DNA of 64,000 nucleotides from CAWHYG01 sp963833505. GTDB taxonomy: Bacteria > Eisenbacteria > RBG-16-71-46 > CAIMUX01. The position numbers and the translations under genes were made by a program. The stretch spans positions 186,001-250,000 of the forward strand of contig CAWHYG010000015.1 in assembly GCA_963833505.1 (NCBI GenBank). Direction: 5' to 3'. Within the stretch, counting starts at the first letter, position 1; each line of letters begins with the position of its first letter. The notes beneath the pieces were generated by a model that was given only the letters and a program-made list of their open reading frames with translations, had not been told where the DNA came from and did not search any database. Shown here piece after piece: positions 8,946-18,451 of the stretch.

Positions 8946-8974
8946 TGGACATGCGTCGCTCTGAGGCGTATACT
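8946..8974 (+). promoter_or_regulatory. sigma70-type promoter for the FG-GAP gene
   Basis: TGGACA (8946-8951), a 17-bp spacer and TATACT (8969-8974), about 90 bases before ATG 9064. Confidence 0.55.
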
Positions 8975-9020
8975 GATTGGCGGAGGTTCTTGGATCCTGT
9001 CTGCGGACCTGGTCCGGCAT

Positions 9021-9042
9021 TCACCGTTATCGCCAACGGTGA
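9021..9042 (+). promoter_or_regulatory. inverted repeat in the 5' leader
   Basis: TCACCGTT (9021-9028) and AACGGTGA (9035-9042) form a perfect 8-bp palindrome with a 6-base loop. It lies between the promoter and the ribosome-binding site of the 9064 gene. It could be an operator or a leader hairpin. Confidence 0.45.
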
Positions 9043-9063
9043 CACGATCAAAGGGGGGCGCAC

Positions 9064-11574
9064 ATGCGCGCGAGAGCATCGGAATCTGGAGTCCTGCTGA
9101 GCATCTCACCCATCGTCCGGCATCTGCTGCTCCGGGCGACCCCGGGCCTGGTCGCGGTCGCATTGCTGGCGGGATCCCCAGCCCGCGCCGACACCCTCTT
9201 CGCCGCGCGATTCTGCTGCTACAACGTCAGCCCTGGCCCGGTCGCGGTCGTGGTCGGCGACTGGGACCGTGACGGCATCCCGGACCTGGCCACGTCGGAT
9301 CAGATTTCCAGCCGGGTGACGATCCTGCGAGGCAACGGTGACGGCACCTTCGGGAACAGAATCGACTACGGCATGTCCACCACTCCCACGGACATCGTCA
9401 CCGCCGATTTCAACGGCGACGGCATCGCCGATCTCGTGGCCACCAACCAGGGCACAAACTACGTCAGCGTGTTCCTGGGCAAGGGGGACGGCACCTTCCC
9501 CCAGCGGCACAACTACTACACCGGGAAGTGGCCCATTCGCATCGCGGTCGCGGATTTCAATCACGATGGGAAGCTCGATCTCGCGGTCACGAACAACGGG
9601 GATGCTTCGGTTTCGATTCTCCTGGGAGTGGGGGATGGAACCTTCCCCACGCACCAGGATTATCCGGTGGCCGATTACCCGGACGGTGTCGTCGCCGGGG
9701 ACCTGAACCGCGATGGCATACCCGATCTGGTGGTGGCGAACAATAGCGCCATGTCGGTTTCGATTTTGCTGGGTACCGGGAACGGGACATTCGAGGCCCA
9801 CGGGACGAAGCTCGTGGACCTCCCCGCGGATGTGGCTTTGGCCGATCTGAACGGGGACGGTGACCTGGACCTGGTGGTGACCGATCGCGATGAAGACAAT
9901 CCCGCGGTTTCCGTTCTCCTGGGCCACGGCGACGGGTCGTTTGCTCCGCCCCAGATCTACCCGACCTACGCTCCCTCCGAGCGCGTGACGATCGTCGATA
10001 TCGATCATGACGGTCATCTGGACCTGCTGGTGACCGCCCTCGAAGGAGATCAGATCACGGTGTTGCTCGGTCGCGGAGACGGGACCTTCTCCGGGAACCC
10101 GCTGAGTGTGCTGGCAGACCAGGGGGCGGGTTCTCTGGCCCTCTCGGACTTCAACAACGACGGCGAGCCCGATCTGGCAGTCGCCAACTGCTACAGCAAC
10201 AACGTCTCCATACATTTCGGCCACGGGGACGGCACTTTCGGACCGACCGGAATCACCTACCTGCCCGGGGTGCAGCCCTCCTGCGTCGCCCTGGCCGATC
10301 TGGACGGCGACGGGCACCTCGACATGGTGACGGCCGATCCGGTGTCGAGCATGCTCTCCGTGCTCCTCGGCAACGGAGACGCGACGTTTGGAGCGGCCAC
10401 CGACTATTCCATCCTGGGCTATCCCTTCGGCGTCGCCGTCGGCGACGTGAACAACGACGGCAAGCCGGATCTGGTGGCGGCGAACAGCCAGCGCACCTCA
10501 GTTTGTGTGCTGCTGGGAAATGGAGACGGCACCTTCCGAAGCGGCGCCTGCTTCCTCACTGGAACCTCGCCCAACGCTGTGGCCATCAGCGATTTGAACC
10601 GCGACGGCAAAGCCGACCTGGTGACGGCGAACGCGGGCGCCAACACGGTGTCGGTGTTGATGGGGCATGGAGACGGGACCTTTGCCCCCAAGGTGGACTA
10701 CGGCACCGCGTCGCAACCGGTCTCTGTGGCGGTGGCCGAACTGGACGGAGACGGCCTGCCGGATCTGGCCGTGGCCAACTACCTCTCTCAGTGTGTCTCC
10801 GTCCTCCTGAGCAACGGGGGAGGGACGTTCAAGCCCCGCAAAGATTACACCGTCGGGGTATATCCCAACGCGGTCGCGATCGGGGACTTGAACGGCGACT
10901 CCAAGATGGACCTTGCGGTCTGCGTTCGCGGCGACTCGTGCGTCGTCTCGGTTTTCCTCGGCGACGGCCAGGGGCACTTTGCAGCCGGCTCGAGTTTCGC
11001 CACCAACAGCATGCCGATGGCCGCGGTCATCGGCGACATCGACGGCGACGGCAAGATGGATGTGGCGACGGCGAACTACTCGGACAACACGGTCAGCGTG
11101 CTCCTCGGACACGGCGATGGGACCTTCGCCCAGCACGTCGACTACGGTTGCGAGCACCAGCCCTGCTCGCTGGCACTGGGAGATCTCAACGGCGATCGCA
11201 AACCCGATCTGGTCGTGGCCAACTGGAACGGCAGTGTGACCGCGCTACGCAACATCTCTCCGGTCCCCACGGGCGTGACCGCGCCCGGACTGAACAGGCC
11301 CGACTGGTCCGCGACCTGCGTCCCGAATCCCGCGCAGGGAACAGTCACCTTCCGATTGAGCGCGCCTCCCGCAATCGCGGCAGAGTTCGGGATCTACGAT
11401 GTGGGCGGCCGCCTCATCCGCCGTCTGCTGGATTCTGCGGTTGCGCCCGGAGGCCAGATCGTGGTCTGGGACACGCAGGATGAACGGGGCTTGCCGGTGG
11501 CGGCAGGAAGGTACTATTTCAGGGTTCACGCCGACGGCCGGGATTGGAACAAGCCCGTAGTCGTCGTGAGGTAG
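9064..11574 (+). CDS. exported FG-GAP/VCBS-repeat protein with FlgD-like sorting domain
   Basis: 836 residues. A signal peptide (hydrophobic stretch LVAVALLAGSPARA, cleavage after ARA) precedes about fourteen ~48-residue FG-GAP/VCBS repeats with the recurring pattern D-x-D-x-D-G-x-x-D-L and LLGxGDGTF. These are calcium-binding blades that build beta-propellers on surface or adhesion proteins. The last ~85 residues form a FlgD/Ig-like domain (FGIYDVGGRLIRRLL, AGRYYFRVHADGR) ending in VVVVR. It probably acts on the cell surface in binding or attachment. It is transcribed alone from the 8946 promoter, and a purine-rich AAAGGGGGG site precedes the ATG. Confidence 0.9.
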   Translation: MRARASESGVLLSISPIVRHLLLRATPGLVAVALLAGSPARADTLFAARFCCYNVSPGPVAVVVGDWDRDGIPDLATSDQISSRVTILRGNGDGTFGNRIDYGMSTTPTDIVTADFNGDGIADLVATNQGTNYVSVFLGKGDGTFPQRHNYYTGKWPIRIAVADFNHDGKLDLAVTNNGDASVSILLGVGDGTFPTHQDYPVADYPDGVVAGDLNRDGIPDLVVANNSAMSVSILLGTGNGTFEAHGTKLVDLPADVALADLNGDGDLDLVVTDRDEDNPAVSVLLGHGDGSFAPPQIYPTYAPSERVTIVDIDHDGHLDLLVTALEGDQITVLLGRGDGTFSGNPLSVLADQGAGSLALSDFNNDGEPDLAVANCYSNNVSIHFGHGDGTFGPTGITYLPGVQPSCVALADLDGDGHLDMVTADPVSSMLSVLLGNGDATFGAATDYSILGYPFGVAVGDVNNDGKPDLVAANSQRTSVCVLLGNGDGTFRSGACFLTGTSPNAVAISDLNRDGKADLVTANAGANTVSVLMGHGDGTFAPKVDYGTASQPVSVAVAELDGDGLPDLAVANYLSQCVSVLLSNGGGTFKPRKDYTVGVYPNAVAIGDLNGDSKMDLAVCVRGDSCVVSVFLGDGQGHFAAGSSFATNSMPMAAVIGDIDGDGKMDVATANYSDNTVSVLLGHGDGTFAQHVDYGCEHQPCSLALGDLNGDRKPDLVVANWNGSVTALRNISPVPTGVTAPGLNRPDWSATCVPNPAQGTVTFRLSAPPAIAAEFGIYDVGGRLIRRLLDSAVAPGGQIVVWDTQDERGLPVAAGRYYFRVHADGRDWNKPVVVVR

Positions 11575-11625
11575 GGTCTTCGGACTGGCGGAGGACGGGA
11601 CGGCAGAGATGATCGGGGGCGAACG

Positions 11626-11703
11626 GTGGCTCCCGGCGCCTATTTCGTTCGCTGGCGGAGCCCGGGTGAGGAACGCGCCGAGAAGCTGATCCTGTACAAG
11701 TAG
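11626..11703 (+). pseudogene. remnant C-terminus of a FlgD-domain exported protein
   Basis: A 25-codon open stretch encodes VAPGAYFVRWRSPGEER..KLILYK and then TAG. The APGAYFVRW and KLILYK elements are the last two strands of a FlgD-like sorting domain, without any upstream coding sequence. It lies 50 bp after the intact FG-GAP gene and probably remains from a deleted neighbour. Confidence 0.6.
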
Positions 11704-11758
11704 AGCCGTCGGGAGCCGCTGGCTGTCCGGTGCCGGCTTCGGTCCGCTCGGACCGCGG

Positions 11759-14078
11759 TCATTCGACCAATACGATCCTTCGGCTCGTGGTTCCGGAAGC
11801 CCCCGTCGCGCGGATGAAGTAGATGCCGGAGGCGGCTCGGTGGCCCCCGGACACGCGCCCGGTCCACGAAACGTCGATCGGTGCTGCAGTGGACCAGCCG
11901 TCGAAAAGCTCCGCCACCTTTCGCCCGGCGACGTCGAAAACCCCGACCGTGACCTGCTGGCCCGTGAACGATGCTGACAAACGGAGACGGACTCGGCGCC
12001 TCCAAGACGATCCGCGGATTCGGGGCCGTCAAGACCGTGTCGCCGGTCGTGGCGGAGGTGTCTTCGACCCACGTCGTATACGAAGGAAAGCTCCCGCGGG
12101 TCATGTCATAGAACGTCACCATCTGCGAGGCCAGGTCCACATCGCCGTCCCCGTCGACGTCAATCCACTGCGCTTGCGGCGAGGCGCCGAGGGCTCCGGA
12201 CTCGAAGTGATCCTCCATGTCCGCCAGGCGCCAGGTTTGATCGACGAAGCGGCCGTTCTGGTTCTTCAGCAGAACGAATCGGTCGAGGGACTCCAGGAGC
12301 AGGTCCGGGAAACCATCGCCATCGATGTCGCGCGCCACGGCGTCGAACGCCGGGGGCAGCCCATGCACCGCCGGCGGCACCATCTCGAACCGGAGCCCGC
12401 CCACGCCCCGGCACAGCCAGGGCGCGTCGGAGCTGCCGGTAAAGAGAATGTCGGGAATTCCGTCCCGGTCGTAGTCGAAGACGAGCGCATTCCGGTAGTA
12501 CTCCGGGGGAAACGGACCCGGAACCCGCTCGAACTTCCACCCGCCGAGATTGCGATAAACGCGGCTTTCTCCGTCCCAATTCACCAGAATGACGTCCAGA
12601 AGCCCGTCCCCATCCAGATCCGCGAGGGTGGCGGATTCGGTCTGCAGTGAATCGACCACCCCCGAGTCGGTGACCTCGACGAGCCGGCCGCCTTCATTCC
12701 GGAAGAGCCGTTCCGGACCGTAACCCGGGATCAGGAGGTCCGGGTCCCCATCGCCGTCAAGATCTCCCACCGCCACCTCGTTCTCTCCGATGACGCCGCC
12801 GAGTCCGGCGATGCTCGTGAGGTCCGTGAATCTGCCCGTCCCGTCCCCGCGGAGGAGCATCAATGGAGCCCCGAAGGTGACGACAAGAACGTCCGTCTTG
12901 CCGTCCCCGTTGAAGTCGGCGGGGACAAACTCCCGCGGCCAAGATGGAAGCGGCGGGGACTGGTTCGAGATGTCGGTGAAACCCGCGGAACCGTCGTTCC
13001 GCAGGATTCTCGGTTTGTATTCATGAGTGAAGAAGTCGGCATCGCCGTCCCCGTCGATGTCGATCGCGGTTCCTCTGGTGGGCACGGGGCCGGGATGGCG
13101 GATCGAGCTGACCGGGCGGAAGACCGGACCCGAGATCGATTCGAATCGGTCCTCGAGGCGGTTGTTGGCCGGGTCAAAGTCGGTCCACGGCTGCCCCAGG
13201 GAGTCGGTGATCTCCCAGGTGAGCTCTCCGGCCCCAAGCTGCTCGATCCGGACGGAATCGGTGCGAATCGCCAGCGACTGATCCGGGGCCATGTCCCTGA
13301 CGCGGTGGAAAGGACAGGCCAGACCGCCGCCCGGCAGGTCCACGCGCAAACGGATCCCAAGCGAAAGAGGAAGGTCGGAGAAGTTATGGAGCCAGACTTC
13401 CGGGACCAGATTGGAACCTTGCGAAGTTTACCCGCGCGGCCACAATGATTGGACGAGCGAAGCATCCAAGGGCGCCTGGGGACGAGACATGATGAAGAAA
13501 TACCAGTCTGCGTTTGCCGACATGCCCCCGGTGCTGTAGGCATGCCGCACTGCCACGACCTCATAGTGTGGCGCGCTTGAGGCCACGCGGGCCACGAAGT
13601 CGGTATCGAGCACTTTCTGCCATAGTTCCAGTGCACGCGCCGGAGAACCGCCTCCGACGGGAAGCACGCGGAAGGACAGCGGCTGCGGGTTTCTGGTGAC
13701 GCGGCCCCAGGTGTGCCGGAAAGCCGCGGGAGGTGGTTGCTCGATCTCTCCCATCCCACTCCAGATGATCGTGGCATGAACCAGGATCTGGCCGGTCAGG
13801 CGGGACCGCACCTGGAGCCAGCCGAAATCGTCGGGCTCCTGCGACGACCAAAGCACGTCTCCGGCGATGAGTTCATCCTCCGCCGGCAGCACCTTGTCGA
13901 ATTCTCCTGGAAAGTCGGCATACCGGTCCAGGGAACCCGTGTCATCGTGGACCACGGCAAGAACCGAAAGAACCTCGGGTCGTGGCGTCGCGCGGACCAC
14001 GGGGGCAACGAAAGGAGTCACAAAGAGAGACAGAAACACGAGCACTCGCCGGCAGCGAACGGTCTTGAACCGGCACAT
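11759..14078 (-). pseudogene. exported FG-GAP protein with FlgD-like C-terminus, broken by a stop codon and a frameshift
   Basis: ATG 14078 follows GAGGGG and starts a signal peptide (VLVFLSLFVTPFVAPVVRA). The frame runs ~216 codons to an in-frame TAA at 13428-13430, then resumes in the same frame (SNLVPEVWLHNFSDL) into FG-GAP repeats (AIDIDGDGDADFF, DFNGDGKTDVLVV, DLDGDGDPDLL). Near 11980 the frame slips by +1 at a T run (AAA at 11979-11981 on the plus strand). Removing one base restores EAPSPSPLSASFTGQQVTV and a normal FlgD domain ending IVLVE at 11759. It could be two genes, or an intact gene with assembly errors. Confidence 0.65.
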
Positions 14079-14670
14079 AGCTGACCCCTCGTTCGGAGAC
14101 ACCATCGTCCGGCAAGAAATCCGACGGCCCCGGGTTCGGCCTTCGCCACACTCCGAGTGGCCGACATCAAGTATAATGGATCGTTTGGGCAATCTCCAGG
14201 CCGTTTCCCGTTCGCCCTGCGGCCGGATTGCGGATGAACGGGCGATTCCACGGCGTGAATCCGGTGTCTTTCCATGGAAATCGCCGGCGTTCCGGGCGAT
14301 CGGCGCACGGCAGGCCCACGTGCTGGAGACCGGAGCTTGGATGATCGCAGCCCGACAGCAGTGTTTGCGTCAGGTGTCAGACTGGGGGACGGGACTCCCG
14401 TTCTGCCCAAGAAGCCAGTCCTTCAACCAGCTGCCCTCTGAGCCTCCGCTTACACAAGCACCGGCAGGGGCCGACCGGCCTGGGTCTCGGCCGTCGCCGA
14501 TCGAGCTCAGGGCGGCTCTGGAAACGATGGTGTCGGATAACCGTCAAGGGAGAGCCTTCCCGGAAGGGAGTGGTAGCCATGGCGCGTGAGCTGGTGGCAT
14601 ATCTCTGGGCTGTTTTGCAAGGGCCCGAGATCCTGGGGTCGTCGAAGCGCCCGTCCCTATCAGATGCCAT
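14079..14670. other. gene-free stretch
   Basis: About 590 bp with no recognisable gene. A TATACT-like box on the minus strand near 14170 could serve the broken gene starting at 14078. Nothing else stands out. Confidence 0.4.
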
Positions 14671-14708
14671 GAACAAGAGGCGATCCTCCCGCAAAGGAAG
14701 ATCGCCTC
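14671..14708 (-). terminator. terminator-like hairpin for the gene ending at 14746
   Basis: On the minus strand GAGGCGATC (14708-14700) pairs with GATCGCCTC (14685-14677), with partial pairing extended inward, followed by TTGTTC. Confidence 0.6.
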
Positions 14709-14745
14709 CACCAACCTCAGTGCTGGACTGAGGGGTCGTTCCATG

Positions 14746-16866
14746 CTAACGGATGACGACCAGCCGTTCACTATTCGTCGTCTTCCCGACCTGCAGCCGA
14801 AGGAAATAGACCCCGGCGGAAAGGGGCCGGCCGCGCGAGTCGACGGCACGCCAGCCGGAGACCTGGTGAGCGCCGGCCGAGACGGATCCGTCCACCAGGG
14901 ACGCGACCAGGCGGCCCTCCGGGTCAACCAGCCCCAGCCGGGCGTAACCGGCCTCCGGCAAGGTGTAGGAGATCGACGCTTCCCCGCCCGAGGCAACGGG
15001 CGAGCGGGCCGACAGCTCCAGCGAGCGCGACGAGCCACCCGCCCGGGGGTCCGGCACTGACGTGGTGTTGAGCGGAAGTACGCCTTCGTTGAATATGCTG
15101 AGGTCAGGCAGCCACGCGTAGGTGTTGATATTTGTGTAGGCAGTTAGCGTGCGCGTCGCATTGACTGCAGCGAAGTCCATGACATAGTCTCCGGGACCCA
15201 GGCGAGCCAGCAAGTTGCCCTCACCGTCAACGACATTGGTGTTTTGCCCATGCCAGGCAGTCCAACATGTAACCCCCGGCCCGGGATAATCCACGCCGGA
15301 TCCAGGGTTTCCGTTGTTAGGTGGTGTGTGTGAAGTATCTTTCGTTGTATAGATGAATAGGTGAGAGGGCCATCTCGGAAACTCCTCATACGCCGTGCCA
15401 TCCCTGTACAGCACGACGTTCACAAGTGTAGCTCCGATCGGCCTCATGTCAAATTCTGCCAGCGACGAGTCCCCGGCCAGTGAGGTCAACGACGTACGGC
15501 TGACGAGCTGGTTCGGTCGCCCATCGAGAACGCCCATTGCCTCCTCGTGAACGAAACTCCCGGGGGGAGCGTTCTGAGTTGAATCGAAGGCCGAGGACAT
15601 GAAGCCAAACAACGTGCCGTCGGACGGAACCCGCCCGGTCACGTCGATGGAGACGCCGTCCTGCCCCGAGGATCCGAGGTTGGTGACGTGCAAGACGCCG
15701 TTGGAGTAGTTGAGCACCGCATTGCCGAGCGGCGTGTTCGTGTAGCCGAACGCCTGAACCCGGGACCCGGAGCTGGTGTTCAGCAGCACGGAGGCCGTGT
15801 TGGCGGTATAGTCCGCCACGACCAGGTCGAGATAGCCGTCGCCATTCAAATCCGCGAGGGCGACGTCCGCCGGCTCGGTTCCGGTCGGGAAATCCGTCTT
15901 GGCTCCGAAGCCTCCCTGACCGTTGCCGGTCAGCACCGAGACCGTATTGGAGTTCTGATTGGTCGTCACGAGGTCGGGGCTGCCGTCCAGATCGAGGTCA
16001 CCGATCGCGACCGAGAGGGGCGCGCTTCCGGTCGGGAAGTCGGTCTTGGTCCCGAACCCGCCCGCGCCGTTGCCGAGGAGCACCGACACGGTGCTGGCAA
16101 AGTCGTTCGCCGTCACCAGGTCGAGATTCCCGTCGCCGCTGACGTCGCCCATCGCGATCCCATGGGGTCTGGCCCCGGTCGGGAAGTCGGTCTTGGTCCC
16201 GAACCCGCCGATGCCATTCCCGAGCAGCACCGACACCGTGTTGGAGAGAAAGTTCGCCGTCGCCAGGTCGGGGTGTCCGTCTCCGTTCAGGTCTCCGATC
16301 GCGAGCGCTTGGGGTTGGTTCCCCGTCGCGTAGTCGGTCTTGGTTCCGAAACCGCCCACGCCATTCCCGAGCAGCACCGAGACGGTGTTGGAAAGGCTGT
16401 TCGCCACCACCAGGTCGGGCTTCCCGTCGCCGTTCACTTCCCCGATCACGACCGAGACGGGACCGCTCCCCGTCGCGAAGTCGGTCTTGGTCCCGAAACC
16501 GCCGACGCCATTCCCGAGTAGCACCGAGACCGTGTTGGAACTGTAGTTCGCCACCACCAGGTCGAGCTTCCCATCGCCGTTCACGTCCCCGATCACGACC
16601 CACTCGGGAAAGCTCCCTGTCGGGTAGTCGGTCTTGGTCCCGAAACCGCCCACTCCATTGCCGAGCAGCACCGAGACGGACTGGGCGTTGGCGTTCGCCA
16701 CCACCAGGTCCGGATGACCGTCGCCGTTCAAGTCACCGGTCGCGGTATTGAAGGGACCGCTCCCGGTCGGAAAGTCGGTCTTGGATCCGAAGGTCACCTG
16801 GGCCGCGCTCGCGGGATGCGGCTGAAACACGAGCCAAAGGGCGAATAATGCAGCAGATTTTCTCAT
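14746..16866 (-). CDS. exported FG-GAP/VCBS-repeat protein with FlgD-like sorting domain
   Basis: 706 residues from ATG 16866. The signal peptide is MRKSAALFALWLVFQPHPASA. Seven near-identical ~49-residue repeats follow, each FGTKTDFPTGS.P....GD.NGDG.PDLVVAN..SNTVSVLLGNG.GG, with the DxNxDG calcium loop. Their similarity points to recent tandem expansion. A middle domain of ~240 residues (SSGSRVQAFGYTNTPL onward) is unassigned. The C-terminal ~90 residues form a FlgD-like domain (GLVDPEGRLVASLVDG, AGVYFLRLQVGK) ending RLVVIR. It is likely cell-surface or secreted. About 120 bp upstream lies regulatory module A, shared with the genes at 17298 and 23291. Confidence 0.9.
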   Translation of the reverse strand: MRKSAALFALWLVFQPHPASAAQVTFGSKTDFPTGSGPFNTATGDLNGDGHPDLVVANANAQSVSVLLGNGVGGFGTKTDYPTGSFPEWVVIGDVNGDGKLDLVVANYSSNTVSVLLGNGVGGFGTKTDFATGSGPVSVVIGEVNGDGKPDLVVANSLSNTVSVLLGNGVGGFGTKTDYATGNQPQALAIGDLNGDGHPDLATANFLSNTVSVLLGNGIGGFGTKTDFPTGARPHGIAMGDVSGDGNLDLVTANDFASTVSVLLGNGAGGFGTKTDFPTGSAPLSVAIGDLDLDGSPDLVTTNQNSNTVSVLTGNGQGGFGAKTDFPTGTEPADVALADLNGDGYLDLVVADYTANTASVLLNTSSGSRVQAFGYTNTPLGNAVLNYSNGVLHVTNLGSSGQDGVSIDVTGRVPSDGTLFGFMSSAFDSTQNAPPGSFVHEEAMGVLDGRPNQLVSRTSLTSLAGDSSLAEFDMRPIGATLVNVVLYRDGTAYEEFPRWPSHLFIYTTKDTSHTPPNNGNPGSGVDYPGPGVTCWTAWHGQNTNVVDGEGNLLARLGPGDYVMDFAAVNATRTLTAYTNINTYAWLPDLSIFNEGVLPLNTTSVPDPRAGGSSRSLELSARSPVASGGEASISYTLPEAGYARLGLVDPEGRLVASLVDGSVSAGAHQVSGWRAVDSRGRPLSAGVYFLRLQVGKTTNSERLVVIR

Positions 16867-16980
16867 GACGTTTCCCTTTCCGAATCCGGAAGGTGGGACC
16901 TCGGCGCGAAGAGCCGCACGGCACCCTCTCCCTTCAAGTGAGATACAGACATTCAACACGGCTTCCGTGTCGGGCGGGGT

Positions 16981-17100
16981 CTTCGGCCCGCCCAGCGCGG
17001 AGACATGGCCACCAAATGGGATTCGCGTGGGACCGTGCAAATCCCTCACCCTATCTTTCGGAAGACGAGATCCTCCGGTTTCCCAGGCGTGAGATGTCCG
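16981..17100 (-). promoter_or_regulatory. shared upstream module, copy A
   Basis: Read on the minus strand, this contains TTCCGAAAGATAGGGTGAGGGATTT, then CCCACGCGAATCCCATTTGGTG, then GGGCGGGCCGAAGAC. The same order of blocks occurs upstream of the genes at 17992 (copy B) and 23291 (copy C). It lies ~115-235 bases before the start at 16866. It is probably a promoter or regulator-binding region. Nothing else was recognised in 16867-17297. Confidence 0.6.
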
Positions 17101-17297
17101 GTCGCCGAATGCTCCGGACGTCTCGCCCTGGCCGCAAGCGGAACTCAGCGCGGCCCGGTGCTCAGCCGGATCGCACGGAACTCCTCAAATCGCTTGAATC
17201 GTCCAGCCGGGCCGCGGCCCCTCCCGGCGCCCTCGCGAGGTCCACTCACCGGAATGGAGGAGGAGGCCATGACCCGGCCGCGATCAGGAAAGCCGGC

Positions 17298-17992
17298 TTA
17301 CTTGTACATCCCCTTGACCCGACCCCAGGTCGTGGTGGTGACCGGAACCGGACTGCCAGCCATCGGTCAAGACCTCCATCTGCACACAATCGGCGTACCC
17401 CGAGCGACCCAGGAGCGTATCGTCAGTGAAGCCGATCTGGAAGATCACCCAGCGCGTTCCCGGCGGGATGGGATGCGCCAACGAGCACTGCACCCAATTG
17501 CTGCCGTCGACGTTGACCGCGTTCGTATATTGGCCCACGTTGCTTGGCCATCCCCACTGGCTCTGATAGAAATACACCGAAACGTCGCCCTGAACAGAAG
17601 GCCATCCGGGGTGCGCCACCGTGTTGAGCAAGGCGCTGAGACTGATCGTGGCCCCGCCCTGGTCGATGCAGCCGGCGTACTTGCTGATGTCGACGGCCTG
17701 GAAGGCCTGGGTGACATCCCCCCCCTCATTCATCATCTGGAGCATTCTGGCGGCCACACGGGGGCGTGAGGTCGCTATCCGCGACCGCGATCATCCCATC
17801 CTCGGCTCCCCAATAGCCCGGCACAAAGGGAGGACCTACTAGGGGACCAAGACCTGGGAGCGTGTAGGGATAGGGGTTCTTTTCGAAGCTGGGATCACTG
17901 ATCAGGTTCTGCGCCCGCGCGGAAGGCGCGGTGGCCAGGAATGCGAGCGCCAGTGCGGCGCAGCCAATGAGAGAGTTCCTTCGAGCATTCAT
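17298..17992 (-). pseudogene. exported protein with C-terminal TWG tail, interrupted by two +1 frameshifts
   Basis: ATG 17992 begins a signal peptide (LIGCAALALAFLATAPSARA) followed by QNLISDPSFEKNP, a start typical of carbohydrate-binding, jelly-roll-type domains. At a five-G run (17760-17764, plus strand) one extra base shifts the frame. Removing it joins DLTP to VAARMLQMMNEGGDV and a ~130-residue beta-rich domain (GDVSVYFYQSQWGW, TRWVIFQIGFTDD). A second +1 slip near 17363-17368 separates VLTDGW from SPVPVTTTTWGRVKGMYK and TAA at 17298. The corrected protein is ~230 residues. It lies downstream of CHAT1 on the same strand. The slips may be real decay or assembly errors. Confidence 0.65.
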
Positions 17993-18104
17993 CAGATCGA
18001 CTCTGTCTGCGTTTGCGAGAACATCAGGAGCAGTGCGTGCTGCTGCAACGCCCCGTCCAGACTCGTTCCGCTGCCCGATCCTTGTTATACCCAAGTCCGG
18101 GTGC

Positions 18105-18226
18105 CGTCTTCGGCCCACCCGGCTCAGAGGAGCAATCACCAAATATGAGTCGCGCGAGACAGTGGAAATCCCACAGACTATTTGCGAAAAGGGCGACTCT
18201 TCGGAATCTCTGGCGTGAAATGTACG
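18105..18226 (-). promoter_or_regulatory. shared upstream module, copy B
   Basis: On the minus strand: CACGCCAGAGATTCCGAAGAG, then GTCTGTGGGATTTCCACTG, TCTCGCGCGACTC, ATATTTGGTGATTG and GGGTGGGCCGAAGACGG. It matches copy C most strongly in the CTGTGGGATTTCC and TCTCGCGCGA blocks and copy A in TTTGGTG and GGGCCGAAGAC. It lies ~115-235 bases before ATG 17992. The remaining 18227-18451 contains nothing I recognise. Confidence 0.65.
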
Positions 18227-18451
18227 AGCGGCCAGTAACCGCGATGTGAGATTCCGAAAGATGGGTCTTGCGCCGGAAGGCGCGGAGAGACCGGGCCGCG
18301 AACGCCACTTTCGTGACCCGTCGACACTGCAGAGGGTGAAATCTTGGCACCGGGCTTCCCGTCGACGTGCTGGGACCGCTTGAGCGTGCGCTACCCGGGC
18401 CGGAGCGACTCGAGGCGCTCGCCCCAGACCCCAAGGAGTGTCGTTTCGAGG

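Noticed and set aside
8641..8965. Continuation of the copied ABC gene beyond 8640
   Set aside because: Similarity to the ABC gene stops at ~8640; the following sequence shows no match in any frame.
15850..16800. CRISPR-like regularly spaced repeats
   Set aside because: The ~147-bp period equals the ~49-residue VCBS repeat of the encoded protein; the units are coding without spacers.
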